Part shown: in pieces, positions 49,150 to 61,300 of the stretch | How positions within the stretch are numbered: position 1 is the stretch's first letter | How the letters are laid out: every line of letters begins with the position of its first letter | Source of the DNA: Urechis unicinctus | Lineage: Eukaryota > Annelida > Polychaeta > Xenopneusta > Urechidae | NCBI GenBank assembly: GCA_034190875.2 | Contig: CM067343.1 | Coordinates: forward strand, 62,866,751 to 62,930,750 | Direction: 5' to 3' | DNA: 64,000 nucleotides | Translations under genes and position numbers: made by a program | The notes under the pieces: generated by a model | The model's input: the letters and a program-made list of their open reading frames with translations, nothing else | Told to the model about the DNA's origin: nothing | Database searches by the model: none

Positions 49150-49985
49150 AGACTAGCATGGTAGTACAACAAACACAGTGCTTTTCCTGCTATGGAGCCC
49201 GTCTTCGTTGCTCGTCCTCCTCAGGTCAAGCCTCAGGGATACTAGCTGGTACGAAACTCTTCGCTAATGCAGGGTATTTTGCAGTCATTACCACGCTTGG
49301 GTCACGTCTGCTTGTTGCGGCAACGGCATTCCTCGCCTCATCCCACTCCTGGTAGGAGCACAATCCCTTGGCATACAGCTGGTTGGGAACACCCCCAATG
49401 GTCACCTCAACATTTCTACGACTATATAAAGAACGACTCTGTCTTCCTGGCAAATGAAGCATTGGCTTGGTCTTCAAAGAGCAGCATTATGCCCTTCATG
49501 CTGTGAGGAGTTGGTACGTCAGGTTGTTGTTCTACAGTGTGTCACTCTTATTGTATACAAGCTTCCTGTGGCGGAGCACAAGGTCCTACCTCTGGCTTGG
49601 TGACCATGTCATACTCCAGGGAGATGCATTCGATTGTGTAGCTGTATTCGGTGTCGTAAGTGGCGTGAATAACAAGACTGCAGTCATTGAGCATGAGCTC
49701 GTACTCCAATCTGTTGCCATGTGCGCTCTAGTAGAAGAGCATGTCCGGTAGGATATCGAACCAGCTGCCATAGGTACTGGCTATGGCCGTGTGCCCTACT
49801 TCAGTTTCATCCTTATCACCTGCCTCAACCCGTGTCTTGGTCATATTTATATCATCTGATGTGTAAATGTCCTGATGCTAGGCGTTTGCACTTTCCTGTG
49901 CGGTCTTCCATAGGTCGCCGTAGCAGTGGTACTCATTACTGTCTTTGATGGACATGACCTCGTTGCTAGAAATCTGGATGTTTTT
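49150..49985 (-). pseudogene. Element B: major capsid protein, broken
   Basis: The minus strand gives VEVTIGGVPNQLYAKG and YQEWDEARNAV near 49400-49280, matching the capsid words of element A. The 5' part (49586-49985) matches element C base by base in places (GACATGACCTCGTTGCTAGA at 49950 and 53160) but in shifted frames with stops. The 5' end is cut by the microsatellite that begins near 49998. Confidence 0.75.
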
Positions 49986-49997
49986 TTTTTATCCACG

Positions 49998-50019
49998 ATA
50001 TATAGAGAGAGATAGAGAG

Positions 50020-50095
<76 letters not shown>

Positions 50096-50321
50096 ATATA
50101 TAGATATATATATATATATAGATATATATATAGATATCTCTCTCTCTATATATATATATATATCTCTCTATCTTCCCTAGAGGATATCTATAGATATATA
50201 TCTCTCTCGATCTCTATTATCTCTCTGTCTCTATATATATCTATATATCTATCTCTATCTATATCTCTCTCTCTCTATATCTCTCTCTCTCTCTATCTCT
50301 CTCTCTCTCTATATCTATCTA

Positions 50322-50388
<67 letters not shown>

Positions 50389-50389
50389 T
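49998..50389. repeat. Compound AT/CT microsatellite right of element B
   Basis: (AT)n, TATC and long CTCTCT runs. Its left end interrupts the 5' part of the element B capsid remnant. Confidence 0.97.
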
Positions 50390-50491
50390 TACTGCTGCTC
50401 CTTGACATGCCTATGACTTGTGACAGGTTATCTATCGATTATTTCCACCCGCTCCAGTTATAATCAATGTAACCAGGGGCGGATATAGCAT
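50390..50491 (+). repeat. Flanking block W, truncated copy 2a
   Basis: About 100 bases of W (TTTACTGCTGCTCCTTGACA to GGGGCGGATATAGC) between two microsatellite blocks, nearly identical to the start of 50773-51045. It is a local duplication of tract plus W. Confidence 0.85.
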
Positions 50492-50507
50492 TATAGATAT
50501 AGAGATA

Positions 50508-50550
<43 letters not shown>

Positions 50551-50734
50551 ATATATATATAGATATATATATATCTATATATAGATATATCTAAGATCTC
50601 TATATCTCCTCTAGATATATATATATATATCTATATATATATCTCTCTCTCTATATATCTCTCTATATATATATCTCTATCTATATATCTATCTCTATAT
50701 CTAATATCTCTCTATATATATATATATATATATA

Positions 50735-50771
<37 letters not shown>
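50492..50771. repeat. Second compound AT/CT microsatellite
   Basis: Same composition as 49998-50389, again ending at a W block. Confidence 0.97.
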
Positions 50772-50772
<1 letters not shown>

Positions 50773-50774
<2 letters not shown>

Positions 50775-51045
50775 CTGCTGCTGCCTTGACATGCCTATGA
50801 TTTGTGACAGGTTATCTATCGATTAATTCCACCCGCTCCAGTTATAATCAATGTAACCAGGGGCGGATATAGCATTATAGATGATGGGTGCAGCCTATGA
50901 GACAACACATGAACTATGCTTATTCGATGCAACAGGTGGGATTGTCATAACAGGGATTTTTAATGATACCAAGCAGACCAGATATATGTGCTTAACATTT
51001 AACATAGCAAGTAACCACTCCCATCGCATCTGTATCGTTACATGA
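50773..51045 (+). repeat. Flanking block W, copy 2b
   Basis: Full-length relative of 46705-46945, see there. Similarity fades near 51045 and the following kilobase is unique. Confidence 0.8.
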
Positions 51046-51287
51046 ATTTTATAGCAGCCACGCGTTGGACAATTTACTGACGTCGAGCTTTATTATTCAA
51101 CATATACGAAACCCAGCTTGTTTTACTTAATTCAGCAACAATGAAAGGTTTAATTATAGAGTAGGACGGTTGCTAAAAACGTGATGAAAGCCCGTAGATA
51201 ACACAATAAGGATATAAGCTAATACACATGTTGTCACGCTGATCCAAGTAAAAGGACAAGACACTCTAATATCTACCATTTGGTCAC

Positions 51288-51393
51288 ATGATGCACGGGA
51301 AATGCGGATGTCAAAGGCGTTTCATGTATATTTGTATTGGAGTGTTTATTTTCGGATGCATTTTTTACAGCACCAGGAGATTTGCAATGGAAG
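51288..51393 (+). CDS. Candidate exon 1 of carbohydrate sulfotransferase (signal anchor)
   Basis: Two adjacent in-frame ATGs (51288, 51291) open a short frame with a basic cytoplasmic start (HGKCGCQRR), one membrane segment (FMYICIGVFIFGCIFYS) and then TRRFAMEG. It ends at the donor GAAG|GTAACA in phase 1. This is the plan of a type II Golgi enzyme. The exit phase is exactly what the exon at 55121 needs, and that exon's exit phase fits the catalytic exon. The link across a 3.7 kb intron is inferred; the exon could belong to another protein or be chance. Confidence 0.5.
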
Positions 51394-52086
51394 GTAACAA
51401 AAGTCATTATTTATTAACTAAGTGGGATGTTTTTGTTTGCTTAATCTAAGTTTGGGCTAGGAAACTATCGGTTTTTTATGCAGCGATAAACTTGATTTAA
51501 TTTGTTGACCATCAAACCATAATAACTACACTTTCTTGAACCGCAAATAGGGGAATACTTCGGGGATAATATAATGCTCATCACTTGCGGCGCTGAATCG
51601 TATAATGCCACGCGTACACCACACAATCAAATGACACCAATTGATATGCAACATTGTGCACTGCGTGATATATGTGTAACAATATGTTAAATATGAGGTC
51701 AAATTGAGAAGAATACGACACAGGTTATCAAAGGGAGGAACTATGACGTGTTAACTTTGTTTTAAGGGGACAAGAAAGTATCGGATTGTGCAAGATTTGG
51801 GCAGCCCATGAAGTGACTTTTTTAATTTCCCTACCAAAATGCAATTTAACGATTGTTTCAATCTGACCAATCAATTTTTAAAAACAAAATTGTCGTGTTT
51901 TTTTCTTCCCTTCTGCCCCCGAGGAAGGAAAATTTTACATAAATGAAAACGTCATCGAATATGCATTTTTATCCGTTATTGGCGAATTTTGTGAACCAAG
52001 TGGGAATCAGATATGAATGTGAAATCAACTCTTTGGCGTCGTTGTCAATGTCAGGGATTGTTTGGTAATTTGACATGTGACTTCAT

Positions 52087-52640
52087 TTGCAGAGGGCCGG
52101 CTGTATTCAGTTAGTACCGTGTAATATACGACAATTTCGTTGCATCGGCATCAGACCTACATTTCCCCTAACCAAGTCAGGCTTAGATTCAAGAGGGAAA
52201 CATCTGGCAGACCATTTGACAGGCCATGCAAAACCAGCTGAATGCGCAGACGTAGCGATGACAAACATCTCAATGTGGACCAGCTTGTACTCCAGGACGG
52301 CCGAACCTATAGAATGGTGGAGCGCCATGAGAGACTGCATGATGTCTGCACTCAGTCCGATTGATGTAACCCTTTGAAATTAGGCAAAGTTGGCTGTGGA
52401 AATCTATAGGCTACAACACTAATGACGTCGTCATTCTCGATATGAAGGTCTGTAAGCCAGCAAGCATGCGAGGCCGCGATGATGCAGCACCCTACTTTGT
52501 GGGGTTCGCACACTGCCTCATGAAGTCCTCTGGGAGTTCATAGCGGGTACCAATCCCCTATTCCGACCTGTTTTGGCAAGCACTTCACCGAGCTGGGCTG
52601 GTCCCCTACTGTTCGTTACCTCCGCGGACCTCTGTGGGTT
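52087..52640 (+). pseudogene. Element C: central part of family B DNA polymerase, broken
   Basis: In one plus-strand frame HLNVDQLVLQDGRTYRMVERH (52263-52325) is followed by a stop near 52362. Another frame gives NDVVILDMKVCKPASMRG (52421-52475), which resembles polymerase motif A with its LDxK..xPAS pattern, although the usual Tyr is gone. FGKHFTELGWSPTVRYL follows near 52570. The N-terminal part present in element A is mostly missing. It ends where block Z begins. Confidence 0.65.
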
Positions 52641-52800
52641 CGTTGTTTACTATACTTGTTTCTCCTAATTAACAGCGCTGATATTGCGGCGCTGGTTAGC
52701 TGGGTTAGGAACTTGCCATAGCAGTGATATGGCTCGCACTTAAGCTCGGGTAGGCCTCGAGGTCTGTAACTAGCTTTATCTTGTTTTCTAATGGAAGCTT
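52612..52800 (-). pseudogene. Block Z, copy in element C
   Basis: The minus strand reads LPLENKIKLVTDLEAY, which fuses directly to the capsid text LVLHYRK. Compare 48700-49010. Here Z replaces the C-terminal half of the capsid protein, so an internal deletion lies at the joint (about 52790). Confidence 0.5.
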
Positions 52801-53570
52801 CCTGTAGTGGAGCACTAGGTCATACATAGAATTGCGAGCCAGCTCTGGCTGGGTGACCTTCAGGGTGATGCCTTCGATTGTGTAGCTGGCGTTGGTGTAA
52901 TCCGTGATGGGAAACACGCGACTGTAGTCATTGAACGTGAGCTCGTACACCCGTCTGTCACCAAGCGGGCTATGGTAGAAGAGCATGTTTTTCTCAAGGA
53001 GTTCAAAGTCCAGCGGGATATAGAACCAGCTACCGTAGGCATTGGCTGTGGTCTTGTCCACTACCTCGGTTTCATTCGGTCCTGGAACTGGACGTTCGCA
53101 TTTTCGTAAGCGGTCTTTCATAGGTCACCATAATAATGGAACACATCTATGATTCTGATAGACATGACCTCGTTGCTAGAAATCTGCTCTTTTTAATCCA
53201 CTGCGCTTCCCATGTTTTGCACGACGCTGCGGTAGGCGTCGGTCGAGGTTAGCGTCATCGTAAAGGCCAGTCAGGCCATTCTAGGGACAATGACGTCGTC
53301 TGCACCCAGGTTATGAAAGTTGACCAACAGCAGTTGGTTCTGGTTATTGGTGCAGACCCACACATGCCTTTTACACCGAGAAGCTCGTGCAGCCTGCGAG
53401 ATAGATTTGACAACTCCACAGTTGACAATGACGCCCCTGAGGAGGAGGCCATGGTAGGAGCGGAACAGGGGTTTGGCCTCATTGATGGATTGCTGGCCTC
53501 AGACGTGAATGATATAGGCCTGTGTCAGACTGAACCTCAGCTCTTTATGGGTGACGTCAATGACTGATAC
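52745..53570 (-). pseudogene. Element C: N-terminal half of major capsid protein, broken
   Basis: This is the best preserved capsid copy. From 5' to 3' on the minus strand: HNLGADDVIVPRMA and a stop near 53280, LTSTDAYRSVVQNMG, SNEVMSIRIIDVFHYYGDL, a stop and frame change at about 53122, FYIPLDFELLEKNMLFYH, VYELTFNDYSRVF, and YTIEGITLKVTQPELARN. These are jelly-roll hallmarks of Polinton/adintovirus-like capsids. At least three stops and one frameshift are visible. The C-terminal half is missing. It lies within the proposed first intron of the sulfotransferase gene. Confidence 0.85.
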
Positions 53571-55120
53571 AATGATTTAGCTAGAGAAGCCCAATCACAA
53601 AGTCTCAATAATTCAAAGTCGCGATAATTCAAATATCGAGCTGGTTGGAGTCTTATGTTTGGTGAACAACACTGACTTTTAAGGACCTTAAATTCTCGTA
53701 CCAGAATACTGAAAAGTGTAAATGTCCCCTAGTAGGGCGACTACTAACCAGTCTCATCAGAACACGCGAGCTCATGATTTATATACAGCCTTGCACCCTA
53801 CATCCACTGGTGATTAGGCTCTCTTTTATATACCATATACAGCCTATCCATGCCTTTTCACTCCGCTCATTCACCAATAATTGTTGGCAATACACAAACA
53901 ATCTGCTCACAGAAAGTGACCCCAGTCGAATAGCGTCATGCAGGGGTGCCTGCCCTAAGGCTTTAAAGATCTGTCTGGTAGGTCACTATCGTATGCAAAC
54001 GTTTAACACGGTGACCTATTCGAGGTTTACCACTCATTTACATTGCTTGAGAGCACACACCCTTTACCAAGCGCTTTGCTTAAAGATTGCTGATTTTACT
54101 GGTGCTGTACAAGGGGCCACTTATAGATTTGCAACGAGTAACCAATAGAACCGTTGCTGGATTCGATGATGTCTCTGGCCGAAGTATGCCCGCCAATATA
54201 CTGCTTAAATAGCAAGCAACCAACACCAAGCCGTTTATGGGGATTCTGACATCATTCATCCCATTTTTGCTGTCTAAAACGTTTCAGGGATCATTTAGGT
54301 TATTTGTAATTATCTCGCATTATAATTCGCAACAAAGGATACAATACATCAATATAGATATAGGCCCTTCCCCAGTGATACAACCTCATCTGTTATCAAA
54401 TGACTTAAACTTTGTCGTGTCTCAATGCTTGGCCAAACCATACTCCACAAAGGCTTATCTTCACAACTCGAGAAACTTGTAAAATTTCAAAACATCGTCC
54501 TCTCAGATTGGGTTTGTATCTTTACGGATGGTCAAAACACAGACAGCTGCATAGCTCACCTTTTGCTGCTTTTACCAACTGAGGCTAGTTATAAAAGCTG
54601 CCCTTTCATCAAAGCTCTCATCTTAATAATGGGTCACCTCTGTAAGCGGATTGGTTGGGAGGTTGGTCTGTATGCAGACATAAACTACACATAACACAAC
54701 ATTCATCCAACTACTTAACTTGGGAGGCCGGCATTTCGAATACACTCCACCACATGGTTAGCTGACATTTCTCGCATTAGATATTTCGTTTATTTCTCTC
54801 CTAATCGAGATAGCTACACAAAAGGCAAGAGGCAATGTTGCCGGAATCAGTCGTCCAAGCTGTTGGTAGCTGTACTTAAGTCAAGCAAACTAAGGATGTC
54901 ATCCTATTTATTTATCTGTGTAGCACACGCTTTAAAGAATACATCGGATGGGAGTTAGTACCGAGCTCCTCTCGCACGCTAAATATGTTATTGCAGAGAG
55001 TTAGGGTAATGCTTTCTCTTCTCTTTATTTTCGGCTGCTATCTATTTGTGGTCTTTCATCCCCTTATACAGAAGTAGAATATGTAATAATAATGAAACTG
55101 TTTGTGGCTTTGTCTTGCAG
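53571..55120. other. Intronic or intergenic, nothing firm
   Basis: Plus-strand ORFs at 53774-54148, 54237-54482 and 54425-54694 have no motifs. A short hydrophobic reading (MLSLLFIFGCYLFVVFH, 54985-55060) resembles another signal anchor and could be an alternative first exon of the sulfotransferase, but it has no donor that restores the frame well. Confidence 0.4.
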
Positions 55121-55202
55121 GAAAAGTCGAGGAAACCCAGCGCAGACAACCTGACAATAGACACAAGAATCTGCAACCATATGCCACCAGTGATCACAAA
55201 GG
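55121..55202 (+). CDS. Candidate exon 2 of carbohydrate sulfotransferase (stem)
   Basis: 82 nt between the acceptor TGTCTTGCAG and the donor GG|GTAAGAAA, both strong. Entered in phase 1 it reads KVEETQRRQPDNRHKN, hydrophilic as expected for a Golgi enzyme stem. It leaves phase 2, matching acceptors before 55609 and before 55711. Confidence 0.5.
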
Positions 55203-55608
55203 GTAAGAAATTACTGCAATGCTTAGTTATGCACAAACAAGTCGCCATAATCTGCAGTTGGAATCCAACAAACGCAATAAAGCGTCAGATAAGAGTCTTA
55301 ATTTGACATTATTCCAAAAGCAAGCATTATCAAAGAAATCGTTTACTAAGCCGGACATTACCATTCCTACACCACAGAGTGCAGCAGGTATCATTTCTTT
55401 TGTTGCATAATAAGTAATAAGTGATATTTCTTGAAGGGGCACTGCGTGCGTATCACAATCATCTTCATCCATCGGTAATTATTTTCTCTTCTTATATCTC
55501 TTCTGTGTTGTATTTTAAGTTTCTCTGTTAGAAAAATTGCTTTATTAGTTTTGGAGTTTATTGGTATTCCATTATGTCACAAATCACAGAAAAGCCAGGG
55601 TTCTGCAG

Positions 55609-56424
55609 CAACACAGACCGCCTGAAACATCTTACAAGGATTTGTTCTGCACACTTTAAGCAAAGACCCCTACAACAACCGGTCTGTATGTCATGGACGG
55701 AAACGTGAAGTAAGATAGACCAAATGTACGTCTCTGACCGGCAAAAGCTCATCTGTTGTAAAATAGCAAAGGTTGCTTCCTCAAGCATGCTAACTTTGCT
55801 TATCAAAGCCTCTCTTGGCCTCGGTATGGAATTCAAAGGAATACCACAAAAACAACAACATCAATTGGAAAACGGTATTTACAGATTGAGTCCACAGTTC
55901 TCCAATTTGAGCTGTGATAGAATGCATAAAACCTTCCTTGTCGTGCGTCACCCACTGTTGAGATTGGCTTCAGCATATAGAAATAAAATCGTTGACCACA
56001 AGTGCTTCAACAACACTCCTGCTATCATCCAACGTTATCGACGTGGGCCAGTGGGAGAAGAATATACAAATACACCTACATGGAATGAATTTGTACAATT
56101 TGTTCTCGATGATAAAAAACCTTACACGACTGGGTACCAATGTCTGCACATTGTCATCCATGTTTCAACCACTACGACTTCATTTTGAAGCTGGAGAATC
56201 TACCGAGAGAAATCAATCAAGTAACGTCATTGCTTGGCGCTGACTTTTCCACTCCTCACGCGAATCCCTCCCGCATTTCAAACATTACCGATAATCTGAC
56301 CCAATTGGTACTAAGCTTAAACGAGGATTTGATTAACAGGCTAAAACAGCATTATGAAATGGACTTCAAGGTCTTCGGCTATGATGTATTAAGACATCAC
56401 CTGATTTTCAATAATGAATGCTGA
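55609..56424 (+). pseudogene. Carbohydrate sulfotransferase catalytic exon (CHST8-14-like), with frameshift
   Basis: The enzyme class moves sulfate from PAPS to sugars of glycans in the Golgi. Seen here: DRLKHLTRIC, the 5'-phosphosulfate-binding region YVSDRQKLICCKIAKVASSS (Ala in place of the usual Pro before Lys), the 3'-phosphate-binding RHPLLRLASAYRNK, then WVPMSAHC, CHPCFNHYDFILKLENL, and a C-terminal YEMDFKVFGYD before the stop at 56422. Two problems exist. A TGA at 55706 can be avoided if the acceptor just before 55711 is used, which is also phase-compatible. The frame shifts by one base within or just after the A6 run at 56114-56119. It may be a pseudogene, or a real gene with a sequencing indel in a homopolymer. 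Confidence 0.8.
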
Positions 56425-58089
56425 ATTATTCCGTATGTTGCTGACATTGTGGTTGTATCAAACAATATAACAAAGAAGGTGTTTCTGTCCGTTCCGGACG
56501 TCCTGGTGTTTCAGCTTAAATAATTAACTTCTCATAGCGGCATTGAGTTCAGCCACGATCCGATTATTTCTCATAAATATACTTGCTGTTTACAATGTTC
56601 CATTGGTTGGGTCTCCCGAGATAGTCACCTTTGCGTAAAATTCAATATTTGGTGTGTCATAGCGAAAATAAACAAACTTATGACTGGGCAATAATGCGAG
56701 CTCAAGCACAAACTGCTGATGCAATAACACCGTTTAACTCCTAAATGCATTGTGATTCGTTCAAATGTCATCCACGTTGTCGTCGGTCTACTGACCTATC
56801 TCGTCTCGGATAGCAGTCATTAGTTAACTATAATAAAAGTGGCGTTAAATTAATATAATATTGCCAGGATTAACCAGCTAGCAACCCACAATAGCGCTTG
56901 ATTTATTTGGGCACTGTTCACGTAGAGTGAATATTATTCAGCTGCGAAACTTGTTTTAACTGAAGACTGACACAGCTACCTTTACAGCTGCCTAAAATTC
57001 CTTAGCAGTGGTTTTCAGGGCCCGACGAGCATGAATCGATAAAACATCATTCACCAAACATACGAACCCAAACTCCCACACAAAGGCCATACCGTACTTA
57101 CTTCGCATCGGGTCATCAGAGTCTAGTCTACCAACCTCAGCGAGACTATACCCAATTGAGTCTTGTCCGACCGCGACATCATGCTCAAATACTGGATTTG
57201 AATTGCTGGTCTCTTCTATTCGACAGGCGGAGAGTACACCAGGGTTTCCGACAATTAAACACCTCTATTGTCAGAACTCCACAACCTCAGTGATAATTAT
57301 TTACTGGGCTGGTCAAGCTCACTAGGCGTTTACCATAAGTCTGACACCAATAGACGCCAGCCGGACAGTTGATGAGTGGGTGTTCTGTTGTCATGAAAAC
57401 TAATGCCAAGAACTGAGGGACTGAGATGTTGTTTATTTATGATTAAGATGTGCATCACTTCTACAATGACCTCCGGAACAACCACTCAGGAGCTAGCTAA
57501 TGCATAGTACAAGAACAAAAAACAGTACAGACCTATTGAAAACTGACAACAGTACACAACCCTTTGTAGCAACAGTTTCCAAGTATTTCTTGACTGTGAG
57601 ATGCGGGATAGTCGTAACCTATTCTGTCAGAGAAGGCTGGCAGATACCCTTATAAATAGATATGTCTAGACCACCGGTGATGCCTCCGCGAGTTTCAAGA
57701 TTAAGAATATTAGGCTGGAATATGATGCTGTAATACAGCCTTTCCTTGCTAAGCATATTTGGAGGCTGGATACAGAGGGCTGCACTATTTATTCACCCTG
57801 TCACCACATATCAATACAGTGTAATTAGATTTCGATATATTTATTATAGCTGAAAGGATCAATTGAAATTGAATGCAACCTAGTCAATCCGATTGAGCTA
57901 TTCACACTTGTGGTGGAATACTATGTTCGAAAACAACCGCTGCGTATATCATGGCAACCGCTTACTGTAATTACTATGTTTTTTGCGAAACATTGTAAGA
58001 TATTTTGTATTTCAACAGCCCAGACAATGTTTAAACCACACATATTATATTGATACTTAGCCGACATTATTCCACTTATGATAGTGATA
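56425..58089. other. Non-coding, nothing recognised
   Basis: No ORF or repeat that I can support. Confidence 0.5.
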
Positions 58090-58180
58090 TTATATATTTG
58101 CCATATATATATTGCATTACTTATATATATTCGATATATATTGGCTATATATCAATATATATATATATATATTATATATG
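58090..58180. repeat. AT-rich palindromic repeat
   Basis: ATATAT blocks broken by GCC, GCA and GGC. Next to it, TGGCATTGATCGCTGTCCTA (from 58171) recurs as TGGCATTGGTCGCTTTCCTA near 58341, each followed by TTGAACTACCAT or ATGAACTACCAT. Confidence 0.7.
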
Positions 58181-58372
58181 TGGCATTGATCGCTGTCCTA
58201 TTGAACTACCATTGCTAGACAGTCTTTAATTTGGCTTATCAACCAATAATTGGCCAAGACAGCTAATTTGGTCATTTGAGATGCACACGCAGCGATGCAA
58301 ACTAATTAATAAAATCATGTCAATAATAGGTATATTTTGTGTGGCATTGGTCGCTTTCCTAATGAACTACCA

Positions 58373-61300
58373 TGGAGCTGAATATCTAGTTGGTTGAGGT
58401 AAACACGATAAAAACATGACGTAAATGTTGTTGTTACTTTGGGTTTCTGTTGTAAACTGAAACGCTTGTGCGCTTAAAAATGTTAACCTGACACATTGGT
58501 CCACAGAGTCAGTGGCAGGTTGTTACCTTTCTCTGCTCATTGAACGGCTGTGTGAATCATAGGGTTTTGTATTAAATTAATACAAGGGAATGCAGCAACA
58601 ACAATTAATGCTAAATGTTTATGAACGGCACAAATCGAGGGTCTTTCCATATGCAAGCACGCAAGCACAATAAAAAGGTAATGTGACGTGTTGGTTTGCT
58701 GATGCGCAAGCAAAATCAATGTTAGGTTATTGCTGATGATCAAAACATGGCGCGTATCATTCTTCTCATAGATGTTGCTCTTGAGCAAATCATTAAGAGC
58801 TATGTTTCACTCAATTGCATGACACAGTTGCGATGACCAACACACGTGGGATTGTGTACTCAGACAGGTTCAGCACACGTTAGGCAATAGGTCTCTGCGT
58901 GATGTACATCGTTTGCGGAGTCTGAAAGCCGCTCAATGTTAATCTCGCACTGATGGGTAGGTTCTGGGCGGGGGAACTCGTCACAAACTCTGATGGGTCA
59001 TATAGAGCAAGACTAGTTACTGCCTATAAGGAACAACATGTCAGCACAGACGTAATTAGGATGCCAGAAATTGGGGCAGAATGAAATTTGGTCTACTATA
59101 GTGAGTTTATACAGGCATCGCAATGACTTATTTGGATGTAATTAGAGCGTAATAGCAATAACAGATCAATATGAGTACAATAATCTCTAGTCTATGTTCT
59201 AAGGCATGGTAAATTGACGTGGCTTAACGATGCAAAAGCGATGACTATGATCCCAGATATTTCACAAAACGAGTATATCGCTGCTCATGAGATATGAACA
59301 GCACCATTGAGAGGCTATATTGCTCGGTTTGTTTGGGCGCGTTTCTTATCTTAGCTGCAGGTTATCTTTTCAATATGAATACATACACTGCGCAATAACG
59401 ATAAGATTATCATTAGTTGTGAATACGATAGCTGTAAACGATTTACGTACGTCCATACACACGATACTCTAGGAAACTAACGAGACCTAGTTCGTTCCAC
59501 ACATAATTCTTATATGGTTAGCAAACATGCATGGTCTCCTATAATAAAAAAGTACGGCCCTGAACTAAGCTGGAACCATATGATACGAATGTATATCAAT
59601 ATACACATTTGCAATACATGCAACACAGCTGTTAATGTCATGATAATAATAGGAATATATTTGTATTTTAACACCATACAGATGCTGTCAGCGCTTGCGT
59701 GCAGCATGTTTATTTGTAAATTGTAATTTTTCGGCCTTATTTGTTATGCACTAGAAATTTTTACATATGTTTACACATTAACTCTTTTTTATTCCGCGTT
59801 CACATACTATGTAATCTCTCAAGCGTTCTAAGATAATGTATCCGTATCAATGTGCGTATTACTTATTAAAGACTTCAGCTGTTATTATCAGTGTTTACGC
59901 TATATCAAATGTGATTTTCAAAGATCTTTAATTAGGAATGGAGTTGCAAGATCAATGTCATTTACTTCCAATCTACAAACAAAACAAACATATGCTGCAT
60001 TGAAAGTCTGAACGTCACTTGTGCACCAAGTTGGTGCTTTAATAGTCTAGTGCTGACATAACCATCCCCAGCTAAGCGATAATCCGGAATGTTGTATGTG
60101 AGCTTAACACCTTTCTGATTACTACGCCAGTTTACAATTTTTCAAGGTGCTGGTTAATAGCGTGCAGTTCCTGGGCAGTAACGCTATATTGTTACTTGGT
60201 AATTCATACATTCACTTACCTTATCTAGACTTCTGCTAAAAGACATGGCATCAGTACCAGTAATTAATATATGCTTGGTGAACGGTTTGCTAATCGAATA
60301 TGAGACCACGTCTGCGATCTAGCTGTAGACGTATTCTTAAATATTTGTGATACGATGTGTGAAGTAAACCATGAACTGCAACCCCTAAATTACCACTGGT
60401 GATATATAAATTGTTTATATTTTACACAGGGACTGTACGAAACGGCTTTTTCCTAACCAGTGTGATCATCTTAAATGAATACCAACTCATATCAGTACTG
60501 GTTGCTTTGGCATCATTTGATCATTGATGAATAACTATCTAAATGCACGCCATACAAAACAGCAATGTAGCTATCATATTCTTCGTGATATTCTACATTT
60601 ATTCATCCCATGTCGTTGAAACGTCCTAAATGGCATAACAAGCGCACACATCATCTGTTTGACTACCGAGCTGATTATTTGTGTACAAGCCGCGCTCTCG
60701 CTGATTGAGTCAATGATGTATCGTCTGAGCGCAAACACGCTTGATCATGCACAAGCCCTGAAAAATGCAAAAAAGTTAGTACGGAGTGTAACGTTCCATT
60801 TCTGCTTGCGGACACTATACACCGCTTGACGGGTAGATGCAGTGCATTTAAAGTAGAAGAAGAACAAAAATAGGTGAGGTAAGAAACGTATTCGGTTCAT
60901 AAATCCGAAAAATATCGGCCCATTTTTCTTAAATAAATATCACTAACAATGACGATGTTTAGCTTCCATATGCCACCACTCACGCCACACCCTTGCTGTG
61001 AGAACTTTATGAGATGCAAATATTTACAGCGCTCCAATCATAAATGAAGAGATTATTCGCACAATCACACGCAGGGTAGTAATGCAATATAAAACTCTCT
61101 CACGATGTAGCAAATTATGAACTTGCAAGGAAGCCATACTTAAATGACATATTAGCAAACAGAAGCTTTCTCAGTATGTGACCAACGCTATGACATTTCC
61201 TACCCAAAAAATAAATGTGCAACGTTCCCTTGTAACGAACGAGACAGGTGGTTGTTTTTGTTTTATTTAACTTTATCATGTCGCATGACATAGTAGAGTT

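Noticed and set aside
55214-55387. Alternative stem exon of the sulfotransferase ending CAG|GTATCA
   Set aside because: Also phase-compatible with an acceptor before 55590, but it needs an acceptor after the TAA at 55204 that I cannot find; the shorter exon 55121-55202 has strong sites on both sides.
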